A stretch of DNA of 64,000 nt from NCBI GenBank assembly GCA_023399055.1, contig JAEWQV010000016.1:1-64000 (forward strand). Direction: 5' to 3'. A model generated the notes under the pieces. That model ran no database searches and had not been told where the DNA came from. It worked only from the letters and a program-made list of their open reading frames with translations. Every line of letters begins with the position of its first letter. Positions within the stretch are counted from its first letter, which is position 1. The translations under genes and the position numbers were made by a program. This document shows, one piece after another, positions 54,102-61,629 of this stretch. This DNA is from Bacillota bacterium. Its GTDB lineage: Bacteria > Bacillota > Clostridia > Lachnospirales > Lachnospiraceae.

Positions 54102-56540
54102 ATGCAATACGGATATTTTGATGACGCAAAAAAGGAATATGTTATTACGACACCAACGACACCATATCCTTGGATTAACTACTTAGGCTCACAAGAGTAT
54201 TTTTCGTTAATATCAAATACTGCTGGTGGCTATAGCTTTTACAAGGATGCTAAGCTTCGAAGAATTACACGTTATCGTTATAATAACGTTCCTTTGGATC
54301 TTGGCGGCGGACGCTATTATTACATCAATGATGAAGGGGATGTTTGGTCCCCGGGCTGGGCTCCTGTTAAGAAGGAACTTGATAGTTATGAATGTAGACA
54401 TGGTATGGGTTATACCAAGATCAAAGGCGTTAGGGGAGGCGTCGAGACCGAGGTAACTTTCTTTGTACCATTAAACACAAATGCGGAAATTCATAAGGTG
54501 GTTGTAAAGAATTCTTCCGATAAGCAAAAGAGCCTTAAGTTGTTTTCCTTTGTTGAATGGTGCTTATGGAATGCACAAGATGATATGACCAACTTCCAGA
54601 GAAATTATAGTACTGGTGAAGTTGAGGTTAAAGGTTCTGTCATCTACCACAAAACAGAGTATAAGGAAAGACGTAATCATTATGCTTTCTTCTCTGTAAA
54701 TGCTCCAATCGCTGGCTTTGATTCTGACAGAGAAAGTTTTATGGGCACTTATAATGGCTATGGAGATCCAAAGACAGTACTTGCTGGGAAGCCTAACAAT
54801 TCAGTTGCAGATGGCTGGCATCCAGTTGCTTCACATTGCCTGGAGGTTAATCTTGCTCCTGGTGAAGAGAAAGAATTAGTATTCTTACTTGGATACGTTG
54901 AGAATGCGAATGAAGATAAGTGGGAAAGCAAGAATGTTATTAACAAAAAGAAAGCAGAAGAAATGATAGCTGCGTTCTCCACTGCAGAAGCTGTAGATAA
55001 AGCATTTGCAGAACTTGCAGAGTCCTGGGACAAGTTGCTTTCTAAATATACAGTTAATTCCGCAGATGATAAGTTAAATCGTATGGTTAACATCTGGAAC
55101 CAGTATCAGTGTATGGTTACCTTCAACTTATCAAGAAGCGCATCCTATTTTGAATCCGGAATTGGTAGAGGCATGGGCTTTAGAGATTCTAATCAGGATT
55201 TACTTGGATTTGTTCATCAAATTCCAGATCGCGCTAGAGAAAGAATTATAGATTTAGCTTCCACACAGCTTGAGGATGGTGGAGCATATCATCAGTATCA
55301 GCCACTTACCAAGAAGGGTAATGATGAGATTGGTGGAAACTTTAATGATGATCCTCTTTGGTTAGTACTCGCTGTTACGGCATATATCAAAGAAACAGGT
55401 GATTACTCTATTCTAAAGGTAATGACACCATTTGATAATGATGAGTCCAAGAGTACCCCTCTTGCCGACCATTTAAAACGTTCTATAGATCATGTAATTA
55501 ACAATGTGGGACCTCACGGTCTGCCACTCATTGGGCGTGCTGACTGGAACGATTGTTTAAACTTAAACTGCTTCTCCTCCGAACCAGGAGAATCCTTCCA
55601 GACCTCTACCAGCAAGGACGGCAGAGTAGCTGAATCTGTAATGATTGCAGGTATGTTCTGTTATATCGGAGAAGAATACGTTAAGCTAATGGCTAAAACA
55701 GATAACCATTCAGAGGCAGAGCGCATTACCCAGGAAGTTGAAAAAATGCGTGGCATCATTATGGAGCATGGATGGGATGGACAATGGTTTGTTCGTGCTT
55801 ATGATGATTATGGTAAAAAAATTGGTAGTGATGAGAACGAAGAAGGCAAAATATTTATTGAGTCTCAAGGCTTCTGTGTCATGGGTAATTGCGGTACATC
55901 AGATGGTAAAGCAATACAGGCTCTTGATGCAGTGGAGGAGCGTTTAGGAACAAAATATGGCCTTGTACTTCAAAATCCTGCATTTACAAAATATTATATT
56001 GAGTATGGTGAAATATCCACTTATCCTGCCGGATACAAAGAAAATGCAGGTATCTTCTGTCATAACAATGCTTGGATTATGATAGCTGAAGCACAAGTGG
56101 GCAGAGGTGATAAAGCCTTTGATTACTATTCAAGAATTGCACCAGCCTATACAGAAGAGTTTTCTGAAATTCATCGCTTAGAGCCATATGTATACTCACA
56201 GATGGTGGCAGGTAAGGATGCAAAGCGTCATGGAGAAGCGAAGAATTCCTGGTTAACAGGTACTGCTTCCTGGAACTTTGTTGCGATATCACAGTCTATC
56301 CTTGGTATTAAGCCAGAGTATGATGGCCTTCAGATTGATCCATCCATTCCTAAGGCATGGGATGGTTACACAGTAACTCGTGAGTTTAGAGGTGAAACCT
56401 ATAAAATTACTGTAAAGAATCCTAATCATGTATCTACAGGAGTTGCAAAGATGACTGTGGATGGCAAAGAGGTTGCAGGCAACATTATTCCTCTGGCAGG
56501 TGATAAAAAGGTTCATGAGGTAGAGGTAGTATTAGGGTAG
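54102..56540 (+). CDS. GH94 cellobiose phosphorylase
   Basis: 812 residues, the length of well-studied clostridial cellobiose phosphorylases. N-terminal beta-sandwich (about 10-290), linker, then the (alpha/alpha)6 catalytic barrel. Key signatures: RYRYNNVPLDLGGGRYYYINDEGDVWSPGW, FESGIGRGMGFRDSNQDLLGF, and GRADWNDCLNLNCFSSEPGE, in which D481/D484 include the general acid. It converts cellobiose plus phosphate to glucose-1-P and glucose inside the cell. AAGGAGGAATTT precedes the ATG. It is monocistronic, with its own promoter. Specificity for cellobiose is inferred from the close family match. Confidence 0.93.
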   Translation: MQYGYFDDAKKEYVITTPTTPYPWINYLGSQEYFSLISNTAGGYSFYKDAKLRRITRYRYNNVPLDLGGGRYYYINDEGDVWSPGWAPVKKELDSYECRHGMGYTKIKGVRGGVETEVTFFVPLNTNAEIHKVVVKNSSDKQKSLKLFSFVEWCLWNAQDDMTNFQRNYSTGEVEVKGSVIYHKTEYKERRNHYAFFSVNAPIAGFDSDRESFMGTYNGYGDPKTVLAGKPNNSVADGWHPVASHCLEVNLAPGEEKELVFLLGYVENANEDKWESKNVINKKKAEEMIAAFSTAEAVDKAFAELAESWDKLLSKYTVNSADDKLNRMVNIWNQYQCMVTFNLSRSASYFESGIGRGMGFRDSNQDLLGFVHQIPDRARERIIDLASTQLEDGGAYHQYQPLTKKGNDEIGGNFNDDPLWLVLAVTAYIKETGDYSILKVMTPFDNDESKSTPLADHLKRSIDHVINNVGPHGLPLIGRADWNDCLNLNCFSSEPGESFQTSTSKDGRVAESVMIAGMFCYIGEEYVKLMAKTDNHSEAERITQEVEKMRGIIMEHGWDGQWFVRAYDDYGKKIGSDENEEGKIFIESQGFCVMGNCGTSDGKAIQALDAVEERLGTKYGLVLQNPAFTKYYIEYGEISTYPAGYKENAGIFCHNNAWIMIAEAQVGRGDKAFDYYSRIAPAYTEEFSEIHRLEPYVYSQMVAGKDAKRHGEAKNSWLTGTASWNFVAISQSILGIKPEYDGLQIDPSIPKAWDGYTVTREFRGETYKITVKNPNHVSTGVAKMTVDGKEVAGNIIPLAGDKKVHEVEVVLG

Positions 56541-56563
56541 TTTATATTGTATCTATTATTGGA

Positions 56564-56596
56564 GGAGTTGCTTATTAAGGTAAGCAGCTCCTTTTA
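56564..56596 (+). terminator. Terminator after GH94
   Basis: GGAGTTGCTTA (56564-56574) pairs with TAAGCAGCTCC (56581-56591) with one G-T pair, then TTTT. Confidence 0.85.
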
Positions 56597-56813
56597 AAAA
56601 CCATTTACCCAAAGTAAAAACCTGGTTTTATAAAAAATAATATTCTAGGTGGCTATAATATAATAAAAGAGAAATATATTTGTAATTTGACAATACAGGA
56701 AAAAGATAAGATAATAAATTAGCATAGGAACTATTATGATTCTTCCGATTACCATTGGGCATAATAATTGTAATACCTCATAAGAATGAAAAAACAATAA
56801 AGGAAGTTATTAA

Positions 56814-57692
56814 ATGAAGAAAATTCTTAAATTTTTATCGTTATTACTACCGCTATTAGTTGCGCTGGGTTCAATTTTTGCAGTACAAATAGCTGCTATA
56901 CTTGTTTATTACAGCGTTTATTTCACTGCTGGTTTTTATCTGCTCTTTACAGGGAAGTACAATATAAACATAGATACACTAGTGGATTACATGCCATTTC
57001 CCTCTATGGATTTTTTAACAAATCTCGGCATGATATCTCCTTTGGTGTGGATTATTATATTCTATCTATGGTACAAATCTATTAGAAAAAAAGATACTGT
57101 TGTGAGGGTTAAGGTTTTTACCTGGCGTTCCATAATTATGTTGGTGTTAGTTAGCCTTGGCTTTCAATTATTAATAAATGGACTCATGGAGTTAATCCTT
57201 CCATTCTTTGAGGAACTGGCGCAAGACTACAATGAACTTATGGAACAATTAAATTATGCCAATCCACTGTTGACGTTATTAAGTGTAGTAATACTGGCCC
57301 CTCTTTCAGAGGAATTAATTTTTCGAGGTGTAATTTTAAGTAAAGCAACTAAATTTACTACTTTTACTGTAGCAAATGTATTACAAGCATTGTTCTTTGG
57401 TTTCTTTCACATGAATATTGTGCAAGGCTTATATGCGTTCCTGGGTGGTTTAGCAATGGGGTATATTGCTCACCAGTATCGTACCATTAAGGCCTCGATC
57501 TTATTTCACTTTTTCTTCAACGGAATTAGTTATGTTATGTTAGCTCCGATTTCATTACTTATGAAAATTGCATATGTCATTGTTGGAGCAGTAATTATCT
57601 ATTTTGCCTTAAAACATATTAAAAGGACAGTGGAAGAGGAAACAACACGAGTACAAATATCCCAAGACCAGAGTGTGAATACGCCAGAATAG
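56814..57692 (+). CDS. CPBP (CAAX-type) intramembrane metalloprotease 1
   Basis: 292 residues, about eight membrane helices. The Abi/CPBP motifs appear in order: EELIFRGVILSK (EExxxR), FFGFFHMNIVQGLYAFLGG (FxxxH) and SILFHFFFNGIS (HxxxN-type third motif). Family roles include prenyl-protein processing and bacteriocin self-immunity. AAAGGAAG precedes the ATG. It sits 15 bases before a paralogue in the same operon. Confidence 0.88.
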   Translation: MKKILKFLSLLLPLLVALGSIFAVQIAAILVYYSVYFTAGFYLLFTGKYNINIDTLVDYMPFPSMDFLTNLGMISPLVWIIIFYLWYKSIRKKDTVVRVKVFTWRSIIMLVLVSLGFQLLINGLMELILPFFEELAQDYNELMEQLNYANPLLTLLSVVILAPLSEELIFRGVILSKATKFTTFTVANVLQALFFGFFHMNIVQGLYAFLGGLAMGYIAHQYRTIKASILFHFFFNGISYVMLAPISLLMKIAYVIVGAVIIYFALKHIKRTVEEETTRVQISQDQSVNTPE

Positions 57693-57707
57693 GCGCTGGA
57701 GGAAGCG

Positions 57708-58463
57708 ATGAATAAAGTAAGTAGCCTTTTATTAACAATCCTGCCCTATATAGCTGCCGAATTGATTCAATACATTGTAATTAGCACGTTATTTACTGTA
57801 TTTAAAGGAACGTCGCAGGAAACGGTATATATATATTCATTAATCGGAACTGCCGTATGCGGAGTGGTGTTCTTTTACTGGTATCAGAAGGAATGGCAGA
57901 GAGCAAAAACAGGATTCATAATTAAAATAATAAATGTTAGGTTTCTATTAATTATGGGGCTAGTAGCAATTAGTTGCCAACTGTTCTTTTCGGGTGTTTT
58001 AAGTTTACTGCAGCCTTATTTCACATCAGTTTTTCAGGATTACACTCAAGTCATTGAAAGCATAACAGCAATAAAACCATCTTTATTAATACTTATGATT
58101 GGATTTGTTGCACCTATAACAGAGGAGTTAATTTTTCGAGGAGTAGTCTTTCGATTAGCAACTCGTCAAGTTGGTTTTCTAGGAGCGAATCTCTTACAGG
58201 CAGTGTTATTTGGATTATATCATGGTAATTTGGTGCAGGGTAGTTATGCGGCTATACTAGGATTTATATTAGGAGCAATTTGCTATAAATTTAAGTCCTT
58301 GCTTGCAGCAATCATACTTCATATTTTCATTAATTTAAGTTCCTTACTCCTTCCGCTGATACCCGATGAGATGTTGTATAAGGTTCTTATGTTATTAGTG
58401 GGTGGAATATGCAGTGCTATTTCCTTTTATTATTTATTTAGAAGAGTAGAAATACAGCCATAA
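57708..58463 (+). CDS. CPBP intramembrane metalloprotease 2
   Basis: 251 residues with the same motif set: EELIFRGVVFRLA, LFGLYHGNLVQGSYAAILGF and AIILHIFINLSS. Shares the motif spacing of the preceding gene, so they probably arose by tandem duplication, though overall identity looks low. Overlap region and SD (TGGAGGAAGC) make it the second gene of a two-gene operon. No bacteriocin precursor was seen nearby. Substrate unknown. Confidence 0.87.
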   Translation: MNKVSSLLLTILPYIAAELIQYIVISTLFTVFKGTSQETVYIYSLIGTAVCGVVFFYWYQKEWQRAKTGFIIKIINVRFLLIMGLVAISCQLFFSGVLSLLQPYFTSVFQDYTQVIESITAIKPSLLILMIGFVAPITEELIFRGVVFRLATRQVGFLGANLLQAVLFGLYHGNLVQGSYAAILGFILGAICYKFKSLLAAIILHIFINLSSLLLPLIPDEMLYKVLMLLVGGICSAISFYYLFRRVEIQP

Positions 58464-58566
58464 GCTTCTAGTTCATTAATGTGAAGTTTTACTTGCAAGT
58501 TGTTAGAATTTCATATATCATAAATTGTACTAATAATGAAATTGCATCTTTAAACACATACTATAA

Positions 58567-58588
58567 TTATAACAGTTACCTGTTATAA
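58567..58588. promoter_or_regulatory. Inverted repeat, operator candidate
   Basis: Arms TTATAACAG (58567-58575) and CTGTTATAA (58580-58588) separated by TTAC: a perfect 9-bp inverted repeat. It lies about 65 bases before the structured leader, a plausible promoter position. Confidence 0.5.
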
Positions 58589-58652
58589 AACAGTGAGCAC
58601 TATAGCACTTTACTATGTATTGGCTAAAAGCAGCTACTGATTAGTAGGAATT

Positions 58653-58810
58653 AAGGTCGCGATGATTTATTTACGAACACCATAGTCTTGACCTTATAAT
58701 GGCAGGAACCAACGGTTTTATTATTCGAATTCAACGAGAATGTTCTGATATAATAAAAGCATCGTCTTGCCGTAACCGCTATTTGGCGGATTACTTGCAG
58801 GGCGTTTTTT
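58653..58810 (+). promoter_or_regulatory. Candidate cis-regulatory RNA (attenuator) of the ECF transporter gene
   Basis: Successive stems AAGGTC/GACCTT and TTTTATTA/TAATAAAA, ending in a terminator. The final stem pairs CGTCTTGC (58763-58770) with GCAGGGCG (58797-58804), and contains an inner GTAA.CCGC/GCGG.TTAC helix; six Ts follow. Hallmarks of known riboswitches (TPP, FMN, THF, cobalamin, preQ1 or T-box consensus) were not recognised. Confidence 0.5.
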
Positions 58811-58957
58811 ATAATTTGGAGAAAAACTCTAAAATATAAAAAGCTCATTATTACACGGAAGTTTTTCTATGTCAGAAGTAACTAAATAGAACCTAATTCA
58901 AGACTAACAAAGAAAAATCATTTTAGGATGGCGCCAAGCGCCATAAGGAGGTTCATT

Positions 58958-59569
58958 ATGGAAACGATCAGAAGAAACAAGACATTAAGAATGGTACAAT
59001 TAGCTTTATTTATTGCTATTATTGTACTAATGGCATTTACCCCGATTGGGTATATTAAAACAATGGGATTTGAGATTACACTAATTGTAATACCTGTAAC
59101 TGTCGGAGCGATTGTCCTTGGGCCAGCAGCAGGGGCATTACTTGGTGGAGTATTTGGCATAACAAGTTTTATACAATGCTTTGGAATGAGTGCTCCGGGT
59201 GCTGCATTATTAGCAATAAACCCAATTGGAACCTTTATATTATGTCTTATTCCGCGTATCTTAATGGGGTGGCTAACGGGAGCTTGCTTTGTAGCACTTA
59301 AAAAAGTTGATAAGACAAAAGGCATCTCTTATGCTATTACCAGCTTAGTTGGACCAGCTTTAAACACAGTATTTTTTGTGTCAGCTTTAATCATTATTTT
59401 TTACTCTGGGGATTTTGTAAATGCTTTTAAAGCAAATAATGTTTTTGCATATCTTGTTGGTTTTGTAGGTGTGAATGGATTAGTTGAAGCGGGAATTAGC
59501 TTTGTACTTGGAACTGCTGTTTCAAAAACTGTGGATGTGGTAGTGGAACGAACAAGTGTAAAGCAATAA
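58958..59569 (+). CDS. ECF transporter S component (pfam12822 type)
   Basis: 203 residues from the ATG at 58958 (AAGGAGGTTC upstream; the frame is open 30 bases further but without SD). Six membrane helices; the second to third region reads IGYIKTMGFEITLIVIPVTVGAIVLGPAAGALLGGVFGITSFIQ, the pattern of ECF S components that bind vitamins such as pantothenate, riboflavin or related small molecules. No EcfA ATPase or EcfT gene is nearby, so it must share a general energy-coupling module (group II). The substrate is not decided by sequence. Confidence 0.85.
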   Translation: METIRRNKTLRMVQLALFIAIIVLMAFTPIGYIKTMGFEITLIVIPVTVGAIVLGPAAGALLGGVFGITSFIQCFGMSAPGAALLAINPIGTFILCLIPRILMGWLTGACFVALKKVDKTKGISYAITSLVGPALNTVFFVSALIIIFYSGDFVNAFKANNVFAYLVGFVGVNGLVEAGISFVLGTAVSKTVDVVVERTSVKQ

Positions 59570-59639
59570 GTTATCTTGAAAAAATAGGATACTTATAACC
59601 AAAGAATAGTTTAGATATAACACAAAGAAATAATAATTG

Positions 59640-59668
59640 TTGACAACACATGCCTATTATGGTATGCT
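59640..59668 (+). promoter_or_regulatory. Promoter of infC-rpmI-rplT
   Basis: TTGACA (59640-59645), 17 bp, TATGCT (59663-59668). A ~300-base leader precedes the start codon. Confidence 0.8.
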
Positions 59669-59812
59669 AGTTTAGCTGTGAGTATTGAGTACCAATATTT
59701 GCAGGAAAGAAGAGAATCCATCTCTCACCCATAGCGTATGAACGTACAGCGAGCGGGTTAAGCATAATAATAACAATATTATCTACATAGATAATAGAGG
59801 ATAAATTTTGCA

Positions 59813-59842
59813 GGTGGATAATCTTATTATCCACCTTTTTTT
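59813..59842 (+). terminator. Attenuator terminator in the infC leader
   Basis: GGTGGATAAT (59813-59822) pairs with ATTATCCACC (59826-59835), followed by seven Ts. It lies between promoter and gene, so it must be conditional. GGATAA at 59799-59804 can pair with TTATCC at 59827-59832 as a possible antiterminator. Confidence 0.8.
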
Positions 59843-59978
59843 ACGCGATGGTAAAGTGAGTATTAGCAAAGCTTTGATTGTAAGATACGAACTCACCCGC
59901 GATAACTGGAGAAACCTGCACAGCACGTTTCTTCCAGTAGTTTCTGATAACATTTATAACCTATGGAGGTGCAGTACT

Positions 59979-60485
59979 ATTAGCGATTTAATGATTAATG
60001 AACAGATCAGGGACAAAGAAGTTCGCCTGATTGGTGAAGACGGAGAGCAGTTAGGGATCATGTCTGCCAAGGATGCAATGAAACTAGCTAAGGATGCTAA
60101 TCTTGATTTAGTAAAAATTGCTCCTACAGCTAAACCACCGGTTTGTAAAATTATCGACTACGGCAAATACAGATATGAATTAGCAAGAAAAGATAAAGAA
60201 GCGAAGAAGAAGCAGAAAGTAACCGAAGTTAAGGAAATCCGCTTGTCACCTAATATCGATGATAATGATTTAAACACAAAAATAAATCAAGCTCGTAAGT
60301 TTCTCACTCATGGTGATAAGGTTAAGGTTGCATTACGTTTTCGTGGTAGAGAAATGGCACATACTTCGGCTTCTAAAGTTATCTTAGATAATTTCTATGC
60401 TAAACTTGAAGATATAGCCGTTGTTGAAAAACCAGCTAAGCTCGAAGGAAGAAACATGATTATGTTCTTAACAGAAAAACGTTAA
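59979..60485 (+). CDS. infC: Translation initiation factor IF-3, AUU start
   Basis: 168 residues from the ATT at 59979, giving (M)SDLMINEQIRDKEVRLIG. ATGGAGGT ends nine bases upstream. Rare AUU/AUC starts are the hallmark of infC and let IF-3 limit its own translation. The frame stays open for 57 more codons upstream through the attenuator, which is not normal IF-3 sequence. N-domain and C-domain are joined by a lysine-rich linker (ARKDKEAKKKQKVTEVKEI). Family motif GRNMIMFLTEKR is at the end. The operon continues with rpmI and rplT. Confidence 0.93.
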   Translation: MSDLMINEQIRDKEVRLIGEDGEQLGIMSAKDAMKLAKDANLDLVKIAPTAKPPVCKIIDYGKYRYELARKDKEAKKKQKVTEVKEIRLSPNIDDNDLNTKINQARKFLTHGDKVKVALRFRGREMAHTSASKVILDNFYAKLEDIAVVEKPAKLEGRNMIMFLTEKR

Positions 60486-60565
60486 AATACTAAATATATG
60501 ACAGCATTTTGGAAGGTGCATAAATTGCCCGACCGGGCTGCATTAATTATTAAGGAGGAAATAAC

Positions 60566-60763
60566 ATGCCCAAGTTAAAAACAAGCCAAGCAGCAGCGAA
60601 GCGTTTCAAGAAAACAGGAACTGGTAAGTTAAAGAGAATGAAAGCTTATAAGAGCCATATCTTAACCAAGAAATCCGCTAAGAGAAAGAGAAATCTTAGA
60701 AAAGCAACTATGACGGATGAAACTAATATCAAAAACATGAAGAAGATCTTACCATATCTCTAA
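60566..60763 (+). CDS. rpmI: 50S ribosomal protein L35
   Basis: 65 residues, basic; MPKLKTSQAAAKRFKKTGTGKLKR and the SHILTKKSAKRKRNLRK block are the family signatures. AAGGAGGAAATA precedes the ATG. Second gene of infC-rpmI-rplT. Confidence 0.97.
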   Translation: MPKLKTSQAAAKRFKKTGTGKLKRMKAYKSHILTKKSAKRKRNLRKATMTDETNIKNMKKILPYL

Positions 60764-60790
60764 GAGATAGGTGATAAGGAGGAATAGAAC

Positions 60791-61147
60791 GTGGCAAGAA
60801 TTAAAGGCGGAATGAACGCAAAGAAAAGACACAATAGAGTGTTAAAGCTGGCAAAGGGTTACAGAGGAGCCAGATCCAAACAATATAGAGTAGCAAAACA
60901 GTCAGTAATGAGAGCGTTAACTTCTTCATTTGCTGGTAGAAAAGAAAGAAAAAGACAGTTCAGACAGTTATGGATTGCCAGAATCAATGCGGCAGCAAGA
61001 ATCAATGGCTTATCTTACAGCAAATTGATGCATGGTTTAAAATTAGCTAACGTTGAAATCAATAGAAAAATGCTTTCCGATTTAGCTATCAATGATGCAC
61101 AGGGCTTTGCTGCTCTTGCAGAAGTTGCAAAATCAAAATTAGCATAA
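60791..61147 (+). CDS. rplT: 50S ribosomal protein L20
   Basis: 118 residues, starting at a GTG with AAGGAGGAATAG upstream. MARIKGGMNAKKRHNRVLKLAKGYRGARSKQYRVAKQSVMRA is the canonical N terminus. L20 is the known autoregulator of this operon in Firmicutes and enterobacteria. Last gene, followed by a strong terminator. Confidence 0.97.
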   Translation: MARIKGGMNAKKRHNRVLKLAKGYRGARSKQYRVAKQSVMRALTSSFAGRKERKRQFRQLWIARINAAARINGLSYSKLMHGLKLANVEINRKMLSDLAINDAQGFAALAEVAKSKLA

Positions 61148-61161
61148 GTTAACATAAAGGG

Positions 61162-61188
61162 AACCCCGCTGAATAAGCGGGGTTTTTT
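61162..61188 (+). terminator. Terminator of infC-rpmI-rplT
   Basis: AACCCCGC (61162-61169) pairs with GCGGGGTT (61177-61184), then TTTT. Confidence 0.95.
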
Positions 61189-61255
61189 GCGTAGTCTTAT
61201 AACTAAAAATAGTAGCAGTTTACACTAGACGAAGAAAAGAAAACGCAAGAAGAAC

Positions 61256-61283
61256 TTGACAAGAGTTAAAAATAGTATATAAT
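61256..61283 (+). promoter_or_regulatory. Sigma-A promoter of the GH65 gene
   Basis: Perfect TTGACA (61256-61261) and TATAAT (61278-61283), spacer 16. An operator begins three bases after the -10. Confidence 0.9.
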
Positions 61284-61285
61284 AA

Positions 61286-61300
61286 GGTTAATCGATTAAC
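61286..61300. promoter_or_regulatory. LacI-type operator 1
   Basis: GGTTAATCGATTAAC contains the perfect palindrome TTAATCGATTAA with a central CG, the LacI/GalR-family pattern. It covers the expected transcription start, so binding would repress. Confidence 0.75.
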
Positions 61301-61589
61301 GTTAACATAATAGTTTAACGTGCAAGTTTATAGAAACAAAGTAGTTCAACCCCGTTAAATTTATTAAGTTCAACCAAACTGGAATACTTAAAAATTATCC
61401 TTAGAAAGCAAGCTTTCATATCTGATTTTTAAATATTCTGATTGGCTCTGAATAGATGCAAATTAATTATGTTTAAAAGGGTTGATATTTTATTGCTTTA
61501 TAATTCTGATTTAACCGGCTCTAGATAAGTAAATACTGATTATAATCAAAGACCTGCAGATAGCCATGCAGGATTTTATATAGAGCAAA

Positions 61590-61603
61590 GGTTAATCGAT
61601 TAA
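61590..61603. promoter_or_regulatory. LacI-type operator 2
   Basis: GGTTAATCGATTAA, identical to operator 1 over 14 bases, 304 bases downstream and directly before the GH65 ribosome site. A repression loop or roadblock is inferred. Confidence 0.7.
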
Positions 61604-61629
61604 ATATAATGACTAGTGGAGGTAGTTGG

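Larger units (their letters stand above)
58464..58957 (+). other. 494-base region: palindrome, structured leader and terminator before the ECF gene
   Basis: Contains an operator-like inverted repeat (58567-58588), then base-paired elements AAGGTC/GACCTT (about 58653-58697), TTTTATTA/TAATAAAA (about 58716-58759), a strong terminator hairpin (58763-58810) and a small GGCG(CCAAG)CGCC hairpin (58930-58942) just before the ribosome site. No ORF with a ribosome site. Confidence 0.6.
59570..59978 (+). other. infC leader region
   Basis: 409 bases. Promoter at 59640-59668, a hairpin TATTATCT/AGATAATA (59777-59796), an attenuator terminator (59813-59842) and the infC ribosome site. In B. subtilis the infC operon leader is controlled by L20; the layout here is compatible. 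Confidence 0.6.
61189..61629 (+). other. Promoter and ~330-base leader of the GH65 gene
   Basis: 441 bases with promoter (61256-61283), two identical LacI-type operators (61286-61300 and 61590-61603), a GAAAGCAAGCTTTC palindrome near 61406 and a CCTGCA/TGCAGG hairpin (61553-61572) followed by ATTTTATA that could be a weak terminator. No ORF with a ribosome site. Confidence 0.6.

Noticed and set aside
58700..58730. T-box-like AGGAACC in the ECF leader
   Set aside because: Lacks the required TGGNACC bulge and the Stem I features, and the downstream terminator does not compete with it.
59808..59978. Longer IF-3 starting at TTG 59808
   Set aside because: The extra 57 codons run through a terminator hairpin, do not resemble IF-3, and the ATT has the SD.
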